Notes: generated from the sequence alone by a model not told the origin. A stretch of 64,000 bases of DNA from Ridgeia piscesae (GCA_025642075.2 JAODUO010001205.1:62001-126000); one strand, 5' to 3'. Shown: positions 21,401 to 31,194, numbered from the stretch's first letter. Numbers and translations are program-made.

Positions 21401-24185
21401 CTTTTTACCTAGTTCCCTCATTCCTGATTCATACACAATGTTGGGTTCATTTACACAATCATTCATTTGTACTAAATTATTGACTCGCATTTCCCCTCAA
21501 GAATCTAGTTTTTTTTCTTCAAATATTTTAACTGTATCATAGTCTTCATCTGTGGAGTGGCCTGTCTCACAATGGGCATGTCACATGATCACCATCACGT
21601 GACAACAAGCTGTTTTGAAGAAAATCATCTATGATGCAGTCAAAATATATTTGAACATCAAACACCAATTTCTTGAAAGGGAATGTCAAACAATATTCAA
21701 CTTTGTTACACTTCAATTCTTTACTGATAATTTTTCATTTAAATTAGGTACATCTTCAATTTAAAAATCAATTACAATTGATAAATTATGTAAGTGAACC
21801 CAGCAGTAGAGCAAGTTGGAGTATGTTGGTATTTTTGCTAGTGATATTTTGAGATTTGTCTTCCTAGATTGTGTCATTAGTAGACAGTACATTACAAGAA
21901 CCTTTGTTTCACTTCTCAATACCTTGGCTGTGTCAGCAAATAGAGTTGCTGACTTTGGTTACTCACCCATATCAAAGCGACTTGGTATGCTAATGATAGC
22001 CAAAATATTCGGAATTGAGAAACCGATTTTGTACTAATGTAATAATGTTCTGTAGTATTTGGTCCGGGTTAATATCTTTTCTGTCATGAGTTATCAGAAT
22101 TACTGATGATGTGCAGCAAAAACCTCCATTTTCTTGGTGTCATTACTTTTCAAAGAGGGTATTTTTTCTAGTTAGCAAGTTATGCTTTTGTCTAACATTG
22201 TGGTGCAAAGGATTGTGTGATATTTTGGCTTACTAACATAGCTGATTTAGACAGGTGTGATTTACCATGGGTTGGTTGTCTGTGTTGTCGTTTCTTGATA
22301 GAGTCATTAACAAGTGTGTTTTCTTGTAGTAACATGTCAACACAGTTCACATTTTGTGTTGACACATTTAACATTGATTGTCTCAATGTGTGTAGTCAAA
22401 GTAGGGACACAATATTGTTGTCTTTTGTTTGTTAGCACAAATGTTTCTTTTTTGTCATATATAACAACTTGTTTCTGTCAATTTTACGTTTATTTTTGGC
22501 TGTGTGTCAAAACACAGGTTATGTTGTCAGTATGTCTACACAGAGTTACAGACTATATATTTTTACATTGTATCAGTGTATTTAAAATTGTACAATACAC
22601 AAATTACACTTGGCATAGCACCAGGTGATTGTTAGTGTACCAACACAATTCACATGTTGTCTCTGTGTCAGTATGGTTTGTCTAATGCAATTGTTAACAT
22701 CTAGAAACTATTTTGAATTTAGAACTATATCAACAAGATATACATTTCTGTATTCAGTGTTGTAAACGCATTGCAGTTTTGTCGGTTAAAAAACATATTG
22801 AAAAGTACTAATCTTTTTCACATTTGCATTATGGAAGATATATTTTTGAGACGTACCAGTAGTTCCTGCAAACTTTCTGAACATTGCTGTGTAATTGTTT
22901 TGAAAACATATTTTGTTCTTGTTTTTCATCATCTCTATTACAGCGATATGATAGTGATGTTAACAGTTTGTTTTTCTCCATTGTTTGCACCTTTTGTTGC
23001 AGTCTGTAGCAGTTTTGTTATGTAAACTTTGTCTTGTAAAACATCAAGACATTCTAGCATGCACATGTGATACAGTTTTATGTCTGTGAATCAATAGATG
23101 TCTGTATCAATAATTGTTAGCATGTCAGCTAACTAATTTATGGTATTTGTGCTTTGATTGATTGATAGAGGACAAATATTTGTCTAGGTTTCCACATTTG
23201 GTTATATTTCAGATCATTTATTTTTATGCATACTAACAAGAATGTATCAGTAATTTAGATTGATTCATGTTTTAGGTAAAACAAAAGAAATTATATTAAT
23301 TTGTGGTAGTAATTTGCTCCATGTGCATAGGATTCTAGGAAGGTGTTGTAGATGAATTGTAGTATTTTTGTCATATTACAAAGGTTGGGAATAGCTCGCT
23401 AATTTTGTTAAACAGTAGTCATAATATCTAAAACTAGATACGAATCATACCAGAATTAATTATGCAATATAGGAACAAATAAGATTAGAAATTAACCATC
23501 AAATGAGTATAACTGGTCTGGCAGATAACAATGCTAAACAGACCATGTTGACTTTCAGAAAACTGGGACTGCCATCCGAGCGCTCGGACGTATCGGAGGC
23601 CTTCAAAGGGCACTCAACAGTCTCGGCCGACAGGCTCCAGACAGTGCACAGACAGCGACCTCTGGTGACCACAGTCGGCAGGACTCTTTGAACAGCGACT
23701 CCGGGATCAGCTGCAGTTCTGGGGTGTCGGAGCGTCAATTCCACTCCGCGCTACGTTCGTTGCGAACCCAGCTCCCGGAGTCGGAGCTGGGCGGAGTTGG
23801 CACAACCGAACGGAAGTCATCTCGCCGAATGGAGAACACCGACAGCACCACTATTGTTGAGGAGACCCCAGCCGATGTACAGACGGAGCCACCGAGGTTC
23901 GTTCAGACAATGACTGACTGTGAAGTTCAAGTCGGCGAGAGAGCGACGTTCAAGGTGAAGGCCATTGGCTCCCCCCCACCTGTGGTCACATGGTACCGTG
24001 AAGGGGTCAAGGTGGGTGGTACAAGGCGTTGTGCCACCACCAGTAGTGAAGACGGCGTGCACACTCTAACGATCCGACGGTGTCGTCAAGAGGACGACTC
24101 GTGCTACGAGTGCACCGCTAAGAACGCCGCCGGCGAGGTCACATGCACTGGTGACCTGTTTGTGCTGCCCTCTGCTGACAGTTAA
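71..24185 (+). CDS. MYLK: Myosin light chain kinase, smooth-muscle type (5' partial)
   Basis: Ca2+/calmodulin-dependent Ser/Thr kinase of the MLCK/titin family; it phosphorylates myosin regulatory light chain on actomyosin. Exons joined by GT-AG sites in matching phase: 71-1903, 2919-3119, 4091-4168, 4332-4525, 4961-5145, 5602-5833, 6337-6485, 6700-6915, 13411-13554, 14353-14525, 15104-15248, 15714-15731, 16227-16250, 17147-17234, 17475-17675, 18028-18369, 18899-19051, 20584-20707, 23559-24185 (TAA 24183-24185). The sum is 1707 codons plus stop once one extra base in the seventh exon is discounted. Module order is Pro/Ser-rich region, Ig1-Ig4, FN3, kinase, calmodulin-binding helix, Ig5 (telokin-like). 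This is the order of vertebrate long smooth-muscle MLCK, of similar length. The first exon opens with a splice acceptor (tcttttgtag, 61-70), so upstream exons lie outside the window. Confidence in family is very high; individual microexon use is unproven. Confidence 0.95.
1904..2501 (+). repeat. Intron with degenerate 'ttgaatgggtg' repeats
   Basis: Start of MYLK intron 1. From about 1950 to 2210 a short degenerate unit recurs (tgtatcattgaatgggtg and variants such as tgtcattgaatgg). No coding signal on either strand. The rest up to the 63-bp array is unique AT-rich DNA. Confidence 0.6.
2502..2947 (+). repeat. 63-bp minisatellite that carries the exon-2 splice acceptor in each unit
   Basis: Seven units, 63 bp each, with near-identical sequence. 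Each contains 'cctgtgtgtag' followed by GTGCTGAGCC and then ATGGAGGTGTGCTGG. The putative acceptor/exon junctions fall at 2541, 2604, 2667, 2730, 2793, 2856 and 2919. The last unit runs directly into MYLK exon 2. As 63 is 21 codons and no unit has a stop in the MYLK frame, every upstream acceptor would be in frame. The 271-codon + strand ORF (2456-3271) and 284-codon - strand ORF (2354-3208) across it are by-products of this periodicity. Confidence 0.85.
2919..3119 (+). CDS. MYLK: MYLK exon 2: second half of Ig1
   Basis: 201 nt, phase 1 in and phase 1 out. The acceptor tgtgtag at 2912-2918 is chosen because it restores the Ig1 reading frame (...EITG-AEPMEVCW...). The exon supplies the Ig core Trp (VCW) and the F-strand motif DSGMYVCEVYN. 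The donor is GTACGC at 3120. The acceptor lies in the last copy of the 63-bp array, so six more copies of the same junction lie upstream. Confidence 0.8.
3120..4090 (+). repeat. MYLK intron 2: (AT)n, 22-bp and 36-bp tandem repeats
   Basis: Non-coding. It holds an (AT)n tract at about 3339-3412, a 22-bp repeat (ctatgtccatctgtgtctag core) at about 3540-3690, and a roughly 36-bp repeat built on 'tccatccttctgtcagtctg' at about 3770-3985. The pyrimidine-rich last part feeds the acceptor of the next exon (tgtctcccag, 4081-4090). Confidence 0.75.
4091..5145 (+). CDS. MYLK: MYLK exons 3-5: linker and Ig2
   Basis: Three exons. 4091-4168 is a 26-residue acidic/Pro linker (phase 1-1). 4332-4525 holds the first half of Ig2 (PPEFVKRPKSETVDEG, Cys in FMCEVD, Trp in KVEWTKNG). 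4961-5145 holds the second half (DAGRYVCTVHNSEG) and a Ser/Thr-rich link (SRTSDFRSVLKRSG). Both Ig cysteines and the core Trp are present, so Ig2 is canonical. Introns are 163 and 435 bp. The phase-0 junction at 4525/4961 falls inside the Ig fold, as in Ig1, Ig3 and Ig4. Confidence 0.88.
5602..6485 (+). CDS. MYLK: MYLK exons 6-7: Ig3, with a one-base frameshift
   Basis: Exon 6 (5602-5833) carries DFRTVLKRHVD, resembling the DFRSVLKR of exon 5, then the Ig3 start (RPKFIRELEDLTSVEG, Cys in LQCQVVG, Trp in ISWFVG). Exon 7 (6337-6485) should complete Ig3. It reads ESKYFHMIYEGGVASLAIAE and then runs into a stop because of an extra G in 'gaaggtc' (6397-6398). Skipping one G restores VYAEDEGEYTC and RATNTAG. 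Exon 7 is 149 nt, one more than the 148 its flanking phases require. This is a sequencing or assembly error, or a real disruptive allele. Confidence 0.85.
6700..13554 (+). CDS. MYLK: MYLK exons 8-9: Ig4, split by a 6.5-kb intron
   Basis: Exon 8 (6700-6915) gives a linker and the first half of Ig4 (PPFIEDLSPENVQVLRGTTF, core Trp in IQWTKEKKEL). Exon 9 (13411-13554) gives the second half (GRVRLEVVRDTATLTICNAE, then DTGTYSLTLTNDLG). Phases match (1-1). Both canonical Ig cysteines are absent (LRGKF in B, YSLTL in F), so the domain would fold without the usual disulfide. The intron between them is almost wholly the 53-bp array. Confidence 0.86.
7048..13013 (+). repeat. 53/58-bp minisatellite, about 110 copies
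   Basis: Direct repeat of a 53-bp unit containing 'gggtagttaccaggttagct' and 'gtccatgtcctcagtca'. A common 58-bp variant has an extra 'gtgat'. Other variants have gtatgatg or tttttgtg in the same place. It fills MYLK intron 8. Short + strand ORFs reading MSVVHVLSQGSYQV repeats are periodicity artefacts. Units near 9.7 kb and 11.16-11.56 kb are heavily eroded by indels. Confidence 0.97.
13014..13410 (+). mobile_element. SINE-like element tail
   Basis: Unique DNA between the array and exon 9. About 13170-13285 matches, by eye, a segment at 34413-34545: 'gatgactcctg...tgtccttgtcatgat...gagcttggattcccaaggataaaggca...atgttattattattatg'. Such tails with a terminal ATT repeat are typical of SINEs mobilised by CR1/L2-type LINEs. 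Only the 3' part is recognised and the 5' end is not defined. ATG/TTG microsatellite sequence follows up to the exon 9 acceptor. Confidence 0.5.
13555..14352 (+). other. MYLK intron 9, no feature seen
   Basis: AT-rich intron. A purine-rich stretch (about 13900-13960, gagggggagggagg) makes long antisense ORFs that have no recognisable content. The acceptor tctccatag ends at 14352. Confidence 0.6.
14353..15248 (+). CDS. MYLK: MYLK exons 10-11: fibronectin type III domain
   Basis: Exon 10 (14353-14525) encodes KPEQPVGKPSVTNVDSTSVS, LSWYGPSYDGGTNVTDYRVE and on to LTSTCK. Exon 11 (15104-15248) encodes HTSFNVTGLQPNNEYEFRVS, AANKHGFGEPGEVSDPV and an acidic tail. The conserved FN3 features are visible: W in the B strand (LSWYGP), GG..V.DYRVE, LQP..EYEFRV and the A.N..G.GEP signature. 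The FN3 domain sits just before the kinase, as in vertebrate MLCK. The intron between them holds a (CACT)n-type microsatellite at about 14926-15052. Confidence 0.93.
14926..15052 (+). repeat. (CACT)n microsatellite
   Basis: Tetranucleotide 'cact' repeats broken by 'cacccactcattca' steps, in MYLK intron 10 just upstream of exon 11. Confidence 0.9.
15714..15731 (+). CDS. MYLK: Candidate MYLK microexon (18 nt)
   Basis: 18 nt between a strong pyrimidine tract/acceptor (cccccttgtcccctgcag, ending 15713) and the donor GTAACA (15732). It is phase 1 in and phase 1 out, adding six residues (AEKSVR) between FN3 and kinase without disturbing the frame. 'cagcag' at 15711-15716 also allows a NAGNAG three-base choice. 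Length, phase and splice sites all fit; use is not proven. Confidence 0.55.
16227..16250 (+). CDS. MYLK: Candidate MYLK microexon (24 nt)
   Basis: 24 nt flanked by acceptor 'tcttcacttacag' (ends 16226) and donor GTATCT (16251), phase 1-1, adding EKGTKEPT. It is the second phase-neutral microexon in the same linker as 15714-15731, which suggests a tunable Lys/Glu-rich linker between FN3 and kinase. Confidence 0.55.
16791..16812 (+). CDS. MYLK: Candidate alternative first exon of MYLK (short isoform)
   Basis: ATG at 16791 in a good context (caacaaaATG), followed by seven codons (MPDNGQK) and one extra base before the donor GTATGT at 16813. The phase-1 end joins exactly to the kinase exon at 17147, giving MPDNGQKGEQSFEPRVV. 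No acceptor is needed, so this looks like a first exon with its own upstream promoter, yielding a short protein of kinase, calmodulin-binding helix and C-terminal Ig. This is comparable with short smooth-muscle MLCK isoforms made from internal promoters. The promoter itself is not identifiable by eye. Confidence 0.55.
17147..20707 (+). CDS. MYLK: MYLK kinase domain exons
   Basis: Exons 17147-17234, 17475-17675, 18028-18369, 18899-19051 and 20584-20707. Kinase landmarks run in order: glycine loop GKGRFGSVY (split by the first junction), ATP-binding Lys in FAAKIIK, hinge region LVMEHIAGGELFERI, catalytic loop HLDLKPEN, DFG in IIDFGLARKF, APE in GTPEFVAPEVI, DMWSIGVICYILLSGLSPF, and the C-lobe to QHSWLSQD. 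HLDLKPEN and LSGLSPF are typical of the MLCK/titin/DAPK group. All catalytic residues are intact. The last exon ends RLSTAKHKKFLARRKWQ, the first half of the calmodulin-binding helix. A 20-bp tandem array lies in the last intron of this block. Confidence 0.97.
19481..20540 (+). repeat. 20-bp minisatellite, about 53 copies
   Basis: Unit 'tgaccacacatacagtgtgg', with tgtga/tgtgg, cat/cac and cag/ccg variants. It ends 43 bp before the MYLK exon starting at 20584. The unit has no stop codon in any minus-strand frame, producing three long overlapping ORFs (290, 396 and 310 codons) that are artefacts of the repeat. Confidence 0.97.
20708..23558 (+). other. MYLK last intron, 2.85 kb, nothing recognised
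   Basis: AT-rich unique DNA between the two halves of the calmodulin-binding helix. Small ORFs on both strands have no splice-site support or recognisable content. It ends in the acceptor 'ttgactttcag' at 23558. Confidence 0.6.
23559..24185 (+). CDS. MYLK: MYLK terminal exon: calmodulin-binding helix and telokin-like Ig5
   Basis: Starts in phase 0 with KTGTAIRALGRI, completing the basic amphipathic helix RRKWQKTGTAIRALGRI that matches the calmodulin-binding/autoinhibitory segment of smooth-muscle MLCK. A Ser-rich linker follows (DSLNSDSGISCSSGVS). Then an acidic segment and Ig5: PPRFVQTMTDCEVQVGERAT, WYREGVKVGG, and DSCYECTAKNAAGEVTC, ending LPSADS and TAA. The C-terminal Ig corresponds to telokin (kinase-related protein), which binds unphosphorylated myosin. 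An in-frame Met at 23829 precedes it, but no separate telokin promoter is evident. Confidence 0.95.
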   Translation, partial: KTGTAIRALGRIGGLQRALNSLGRQAPDSAQTATSGDHSRQDSLNSDSGISCSSGVSERQFHSALRSLRTQLPESELGGVGTTERKSSRRMENTDSTTIVEETPADVQTEPPRFVQTMTDCEVQVGERATFKVKAIGSPPPVVTWYREGVKVGGTRRCATTSSEDGVHTLTIRRCRQEDDSCYECTAKNAAGEVTCTGDLFVLPSADS

Positions 24186-25394
24186 ATGGCACAATTTTTG
24201 AAGATCTTCATTCCACTTTCTGACAGCCACATGTTTGTTATTTTGAATTTATGACCAACACTTAATATAATATGCCATGTCCAGCAGACATCATTAGGCT
24301 GGAAGGCAAAGAAATTATTGATATCAGTGTTAGCATTTTATTTTGTCAATTTGTCATGTGACTGTGTCTGCAGTAAAACATTTGAGTTTGACATTGGATG
24401 ATGTATTTTGTATGTGATGCAAATTATTTGTTTTTAAATTACATGCTCTTATGTAAAAATAACAGGTGAATATGCATTTATTTCCGAGCATATTCACTTG
24501 CACAACTTCAGAAATACCTTGTCTTCTAATATGGTAATGAAATAATCAATCAAGTAACTACGTAAACGACTGAAGGAATTTAAAACTTTGTTGTTTACAT
24601 TCATTAATACTGATAAAAAGGCAGGTGTTAGGCATGTTCAGAAAATTATCTTTAGATGTGAGGGTTGTGATATAATGAACATGTTAACTGATGAAATATG
24701 TGACATCTTGTAGCCATTTATGCAACTGACAAAATAATTTCTAGTGCATTTCTAGTATACTCTGACTGAATACACACTTGTTTATAATGTCAGCATTAAG
24801 CACAATTCTTAACATAACTTCAGTGTTATGAATGTTTAATATATTTTATGTTATCATTACTGCAAATATGGTTTAAATGGTTTCCCAGCATGTACATTAT
24901 ATGCTCATAATTGTAGATGGCAACAGTTAGTGGTTGCGTTTGATTAATTTTGCTTTAATTTTAAGTTGCACATGAGGACTGTTTTGGACGTTTCAAGGAT
25001 GTCTGATTATGGAGATTATATCTGTCATACACACGATGAGCATATGCTCTGATCATGTTTCTAGTGTTCTGGATGCAGATTTAAATGTGCACCAATGGGC
25101 CCAATTTTCTAAACACAACCTGCTGCTTACAGAATCCAATTGATTTGGAAGTATCAAGCTGGACTTTTTGATGTTGACACTGTAGAAAGTGTGGACAAGT
25201 TATTGGGCTAGCCATTGCCACATTGGTAACATTATCTAGCTTTGCTTTGGTGCGAGGATTCATAGTAGATGTGCTTGCCTAAAACTTATTTTAAATAGCT
25301 CGTCTGGGCAATGTGAAGATGTTTTAATGAAACGTATACAGCAGCCCTTACGTTGCCAGTTCACATGTAGATACATTGTTGGTATTGCAATAAA
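24186..25394 (+). other. MYLK: Probable MYLK 3' UTR with poly(A) signal
   Basis: AT-rich non-coding sequence after the stop. The first canonical AATAAA that looks convincing is at 25389-25394. A second, at 25845-25850, is an alternative. The cleavage site cannot be set from the sequence alone. Confidence 0.45.
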
Positions 25395-27219
25395 ATTGTA
25401 GATTTTGTACACAAGTAGTTTTTACTTTGATGCAAATTATTTCTGATAATGTGGTTAACTCTATTTTGTCACAATGGTAGCATTGTTATACTTCTTTTCC
25501 TGCAACAATTATGTAATAGTAATATGGTAATAACCATGACATAATTACTCCAGTAGTGGTTGCTTGTTGTCTAAATAATTCATTCATTTCTTCTGATTGA
25601 AATGGAACAAAAAGAATGCAAATATAAAAAATATGGCATAAAAGCATATTTTCTTTTATGCTAATGAATAAGTGAGTGGAAGTAGTTGAATATATCTTAA
25701 TCAGTACTACTACTGCACAAATGTATTCACACATACATGTAATGTGATATTTATAACTAGAAAACGGCATATATCGGTTGCATTGCACATATTAGATCAA
25801 GAATGCAAACTTTGTCAGTGTTATCATAATATAATGTACATTTAAATAAAAACATGTTATTGCATTACTATTTATATTTGTATGATTTATGGTGTCAATC
25901 TATACATGCTTTGAATGGTCACATTATGTTGCATTTTAAATAATAAATACAGCATTAATTAAGGCAACAGTTCTTTTGTTTGGGATCTCACATGAAACAA
26001 CAAAAGTACATTAGCTGTGATGAAAACTGAAATATTCTTGTAAAAGTTACACATCTTACTGTATTATGCAACAAGTCACATAAAGCATACTGTGGTTCAC
26101 GTAGGGTTTTGTGTTTGGATTCAGTTGCATAAGACAATGTCCATTGCAAACATGTAATACTGTACCAAAATGAAAGTTGAGCAACTTTCTTAACAAACGA
26201 GCTATGAGCGAAACAACACAAAATCTATTATATATATATAGATTTTATGTACATATGGATTATACATAAATAACACTGAATGTTCATAATATGACACTGA
26301 CCAAGCTGTTGTGTTCTTTAAGCTTATTTGTGGTAAAAACATCAACCACTTCAAGTAGCAGTCACTGAGTGACTTAGAATCCCTGTTGTCTTCAACCTCC
26401 AACAGTGGCCCTACATGAGAGGTGTCTGTAAATCAGGGGGATTTGTACAATGAAATAAGGGAGACCAGACTGCCCACTGAAGAGACAGAAAGTGCATGCC
26501 AAGTTCAGCAACATAAGAAGGGAAGTAACATGTTCAAACTAGATGATGATGTGTAAACATCGCCACGATATTGGATTTCAGACACTTTGTGTGATGTACT
26601 CATTATTATACTGTCATGTGTCGGGCTGTCAGAAGACTATACATATGCACAGCACATGTAGAACTTTCAAAATATGATATCGGCTCAGGCAGTATACAGT
26701 TGGTAACCTCAAGCATATAATATAAAACAATGAGAAGGAAGTAATGACCCTAGAATGTGGTCTCATGAAAAGAAAGGAATGACTCAATCAATACATATAT
26801 AGACTATGGCCACCAAAGCCCACCACGGTGCCACTGGGTCATCAGTGGCCAAATCAACCACGCTATTTAACCCACAATCCACCCCCTAAGTGTGCATCAT
26901 TACTAGGTCGCGAGGAGACACATACTAGAGTAGCAAGATCTAATGAGAATATCTTGCAATGTTTTTGCACAGATGTTCATTCATACTCTACACCATGATG
27001 ACACATGAAGATGCACTGGTCAATAAAGTTATGCTGACTGTTGGACATGTTTCCTTGTGTGCCCATTGGTTGGCATAATAGTTCAATGTCACGGCAGATG
27101 AGGAGTGACAGCCATCTTGAAGACGTTGGTGTATTTATCACACACAGAAGTCCAATGGATGAACAGAGGCAGTCACACAGTTGCCACTACTGGATTTCAT
27201 TGATGACGATTATTTCATG
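25395..27219. other. Intergenic between convergent MYLK and MZT1
   Basis: AT-rich with no coding signal. It probably includes the tail of the MYLK 3' UTR and all of the MZT1 3' UTR. A GATAAA (minus) at 27139-27134, about 80 nt after the MZT1 stop, is the only near-consensus poly(A) hexamer close by. Confidence 0.45.
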
Positions 27220-28115
27220 TCATTTCTTGTCAGATTCAGCCTCTGCCGCCTGAAGAAAATGTGAAAAAATTTAATCATCAGTTGAGTTATAAACTAGCAC
27301 TACAAAACATTTATTCAGCTACTTTTTTGAAATAACTAGCATGGAAGTTGCCATGCAAAAATTGCATTGTTTCTAAATATTTTGACAGCATACAGAAGCT
27401 TTCAATTAAACAGAGCTTTAATGACACATGTAGCAATGTTTCAGTGTTATCACATTTTCACAACTTATTAGAAATTAGTTATTTGAAATGTTACCATTTT
27501 GTTGTAATGTTATGTAATGACAGTGTTCACATGCACACACCATGTACAACCTGAGGAATAAAATCATACTGTTCCATAACATTTGGACTAAAATTAACTG
27601 CTGAAATTGAGCCATATCTCAATAAACCTTGAGTGCTGCTGTTTCACGCCGTAGTTCTCGGATAACATTGGCCAGTGCCTCAGGATTGACTCCACTCTCA
27701 CAGAGCCTCACACAGATCGCCAACGACTCCGCGTCCAGACCTGTGTTCAACAGCTTTGATATCTCCAGGAGAGCTGAAACAATAGGCAGTCAACATATAC
27801 ACAGTTACACACACAGCAGGCTGGAAGGGTAAGACAGCAAGAATATATGAAACTGGTATTGCTGGTGTTTACTTTCTATACAACTGTTCAATCACTTACA
27901 GAAGACATACTGAAATAAAGATAATAATATCAACTAGGTCACATACCAGTGGAAACGGACCCAGAGCATCAGTCAACACTAGAAGTATTACAGTAGTTGG
28001 ATCTGTAACAGTTCTCTGAGGGAGAGTGCATGCATACAAGCAAACGTAAACACAAGAAAGCACACAGACACATGTAGTGATGACATGCCAGCACACACAC
28101 AAACAAACAAACAAA

Positions 28116-28152
<37 letters not shown>

Positions 28153-29484
28153 GCAAACACACAACAACCAACAAAGCAACAAGAAACACATTCTGAATAA
28201 GTTAACTTGAAATGTTCCAAGTGCATTAAAACATAACGCTGCACATTACATGAAACAACACAGTCAATAAAGGGCTTCAAGGCGATAGCTACTTCTTTAG
28301 ACAAGGTCAAGGATGCTTCATATTGAACATGTGTTCTATTTTGTTTATCACAGCATAAACAAGTCAGACTCTATATATAATTGTAAGCCATTACTTGCTG
28401 ACAGTCACTTAGCCTTAGTAAGAAATGATATGCATAAACTTCAGTTACAGGATAGTGATATTATGTTGAGAGAAACCTATTTGTTCTGTATATCACCTAG
28501 CCTCAGCTTGCTGAGTGCACAGGTGTTGTTGGCAGACACATAGGATCTAATATCTAAATAAACAGAGAAATATGTGCACAAGAGGTTTGTTTATATAGAG
28601 AAAACTGCAAGCATATTAAAGTGTGAACTCTGACACACGCATGTCACACTGGAGCCCTGGGGGTATTGTGTGGTGGTCATGTAGAACATATTGGGCTGTA
28701 CTGCACTGAATCATTTCTAGTTGGTTTACCTGTGTGTGTGTGCCTTCTTATTTTGGTAATGCACTACCATCATTTTATGCTCATATAATTGATGGTACTG
28801 TGGTGTATGCATGCATGGGCATCGATCGGTGGGGGACGAGGGGAGGCGTCCCTGAGGGGGACAGCATAGGAAATGTCCCCCCACCTTTTCAGTTCAGAAA
28901 AACAAATTTGCGGGCATATAGCGAGACTGATCAGTCCACTCTCTTAAATGCCTCTACATAGGTTTAGTAGTAAAATTCATAAAATCAGATACATAAAGTT
29001 CTGACTACCCAGTGGAAAATCACTAGATAAATTGCTTGGTTGGCTGCAGCCCACACCCTGTGTTGATATATTAATATGCACTAGCCGTCATACACATTAC
29101 AGATGATTAATTATTGGTTGCCCTGTCACCCCTTGGACTGCAGCCTGTGGGATACTGGAACCAGTGAATTCCTGCACTTTATGTAATTGAATCTCATTTG
29201 AGTGATTCCAAATTTCTTTGCCAAAAGGTGGGATTGGGAAGTCCTACACAGGCATCCATGTAACCTCTGCACCTCTATGAATCAGGCAAGCAGTTATGGG
29301 TCCAAAGTCTACCCGCCAAATGTTCAGTGATTGGGGCAGGCCATGGCCCCTATTCAAATACATGTAGCCAACATAACTATTTTAAACAGCTTAGCATAAA
29401 GGCCTTTGTTTATTTAAGAATTAGCACCAGACCAACAATAAAAAAAAAATTACTAAAACATATTATGTATTTCAGGTCATATAT

Positions 29485-29519
<35 letters not shown>

Positions 29520-31194
29520 CAAATATTATAATATACATACATATGTATACATAAATTGGTACCAGTGCCGCAGTTTTAAAACCGGATCAACGCCCACGTA
29601 TGCATGCATGTGTTCTGTGTTGCTGGTTAAATGGTTTGAAATGTGTGTGTATAGTGATTAGCGATCCCAGAAGAAACAGCAGTTTCCCAGAATGGTCACT
29701 GAGTTTTATTTGGATTGGTGGACACACAGTTTCTCCCTCATAATATATAGTTTTCCAAAAAAAAATTAACTCGTTCAGGAACATATTAATATTATTAATC
29801 AGAATCAAGTCATCAGTGGCATGCAAACAAAGCACCAAATAAGTTGTTTTTATTTAAACACTTATAATATTTGTAAGACAAAAATCACTTCACGTGCCAA
29901 ACAGAAGAACCATAGCTTTATGTAGAGACCTGTCCACCCGTTATTTGGACGGGTAAAAACGAATATGGACGGGTAGAAATATGGGTGGACGGGTAAAAAA
30001 TGAAGGAGAAAAAAATGTCTTCCAAAACCATAGATATTTTCAGTTATGCCTTGAAAGTGAGTGAAAATGGTGTCACATGTGTGTTTGTAGTCCATTTCAC
30101 GTCATCAGACACATTTAAAAGTTTGTCAACTGGCTTAACAGTTAACATCCATGTGTCCACCAAAACATGTGTGACTGGCAATAATTTTATCCTGCATAAA
30201 GCCCTGAGAAGAACTCAGTTTCTGCTTCATCATATTTAAAATTACCAATGTGTAACTAAACACAAAGCATTCATCATGTAAATACCACAAGCTGTTTGCT
30301 AACTTTCCTGTGGTGATTAGTGTGAAATGCAGTTTCTTGCAATTTCGTCTGATAAATTGAAATATCATTGTTGTTTACATCCCCAACTCTGTGACTCACC
30401 ATCACAGATTAATATGGTGCACTTAAGTTACGTAATATGCTATAAATATCTATGTGTCTCAAAACCTTGTCTGCCTTAATCTATAATTTTTTTTCTTTGC
30501 TTCAAGTTTGTAAACGCCGTTTTCATGTAGCAACTTAATCATAATGACACAGAAACTGAGATGGGGCAGAAAGTGAGAAACCGTCTACACACAGTGATTA
30601 GGCAGATAAGCCCATCTACCCAGTCACATGACTAGCACAATATTTTGTGTTAAAACCTGGCTTTCAACATTTGGGAACTGTTAATGTTGGCCCTGTCTCA
30701 CTTGGGGAAATAAAAGAACCACTGAGGATGACAAGCAACATCCCTGTCCTGGCAGTGACCACCCTCACTGGCTGTCTCAGTTCATAGTCACAGATAAAAT
30801 AAGATATAGAAATCAGAAGGGCAGGGCATAACATTTGATAAATATTCTGAAAGACTGACTAGTTCAATGAGACTTCATAAGATCATAATGTTGTAACCAC
30901 AATATATACAGACTAATCAGGTATTAGACCCCTGCTAAGTGCTGGAAACAACTAGAACTAGTGGCGTATTACTGTATGAGAAGGGCCGAAAAGTGTTGTA
31001 TTATCGCTCAATGGTTGAGGTTTTTATTAAAATACCTAACCCCCAATCATCCTCGACTATGTCACTCAAAATATGAGGTTGTTTACATATCATATATTAG
31101 AAGACCTTTTTGATATAATCAAAAATACCGAAGTTAACGCACTTCCCAGGGTTTCTCTTGCCGAGTTAACTTTCGCCTTGTTGCTACCTGCCAT
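27220..31194 (-). CDS. MZT1: Mitotic-spindle organizing protein 1 (MOZART1)
   Basis: Small subunit that docks with GCP N-terminal regions and helps recruit and activate the gamma-tubulin ring complex at centrosomes and spindles. Three minus-strand exons: 31194-31143 ([17 protein letters not shown] plus one base, donor GTGCGT), 27773-27628 (acceptor tgtttcag, [20 protein letters not shown] and on to [13 protein letters not shown]), and 27249-27220 (acceptor ttttcttcag, AAEAESDKK then TGA). Total is 75 residues, phases 1 then 0. It aligns by eye over its whole length with human MZT1 (82 aa), including RET..-LLEIS, LNTGLD, ICVRLCE-G-NPEAL, V/I-ELR and the short ALKAAE tail. The second donor (GTTTAT) is weak; read-through would give only VY before a stop. 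The gene is divergent from BORA. Confidence 0.92.
27774..31142 (-). other. MZT1 intron 1 with microsatellites and possible transposon debris
   Basis: 3.4-kb intron. It holds (AAAC)n/(AC)n at about 28093-28151, an (AT)n tract at about 29488-29515, and a short cluster of 'ggacgggta' repeats at 29937-29998. A G-rich stretch at 28828-28885 (gtgggggacgagggg ... gtccccccacc) looks out of place in this AT-rich DNA and may be a transposon remnant. No exon was identified on either strand. Confidence 0.5.

Noticed and set aside
21816..23025. Series of small + strand ORFs in the last MYLK intron
   Set aside because: AT-rich chance ORFs with no splice-site pairing and no recognisable residues.
23503..23691. 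ORF beginning MSITGLADNNAK as a telokin-type start
   Set aside because: It is in a different frame from the MYLK terminal exon and crosses a good splice acceptor.
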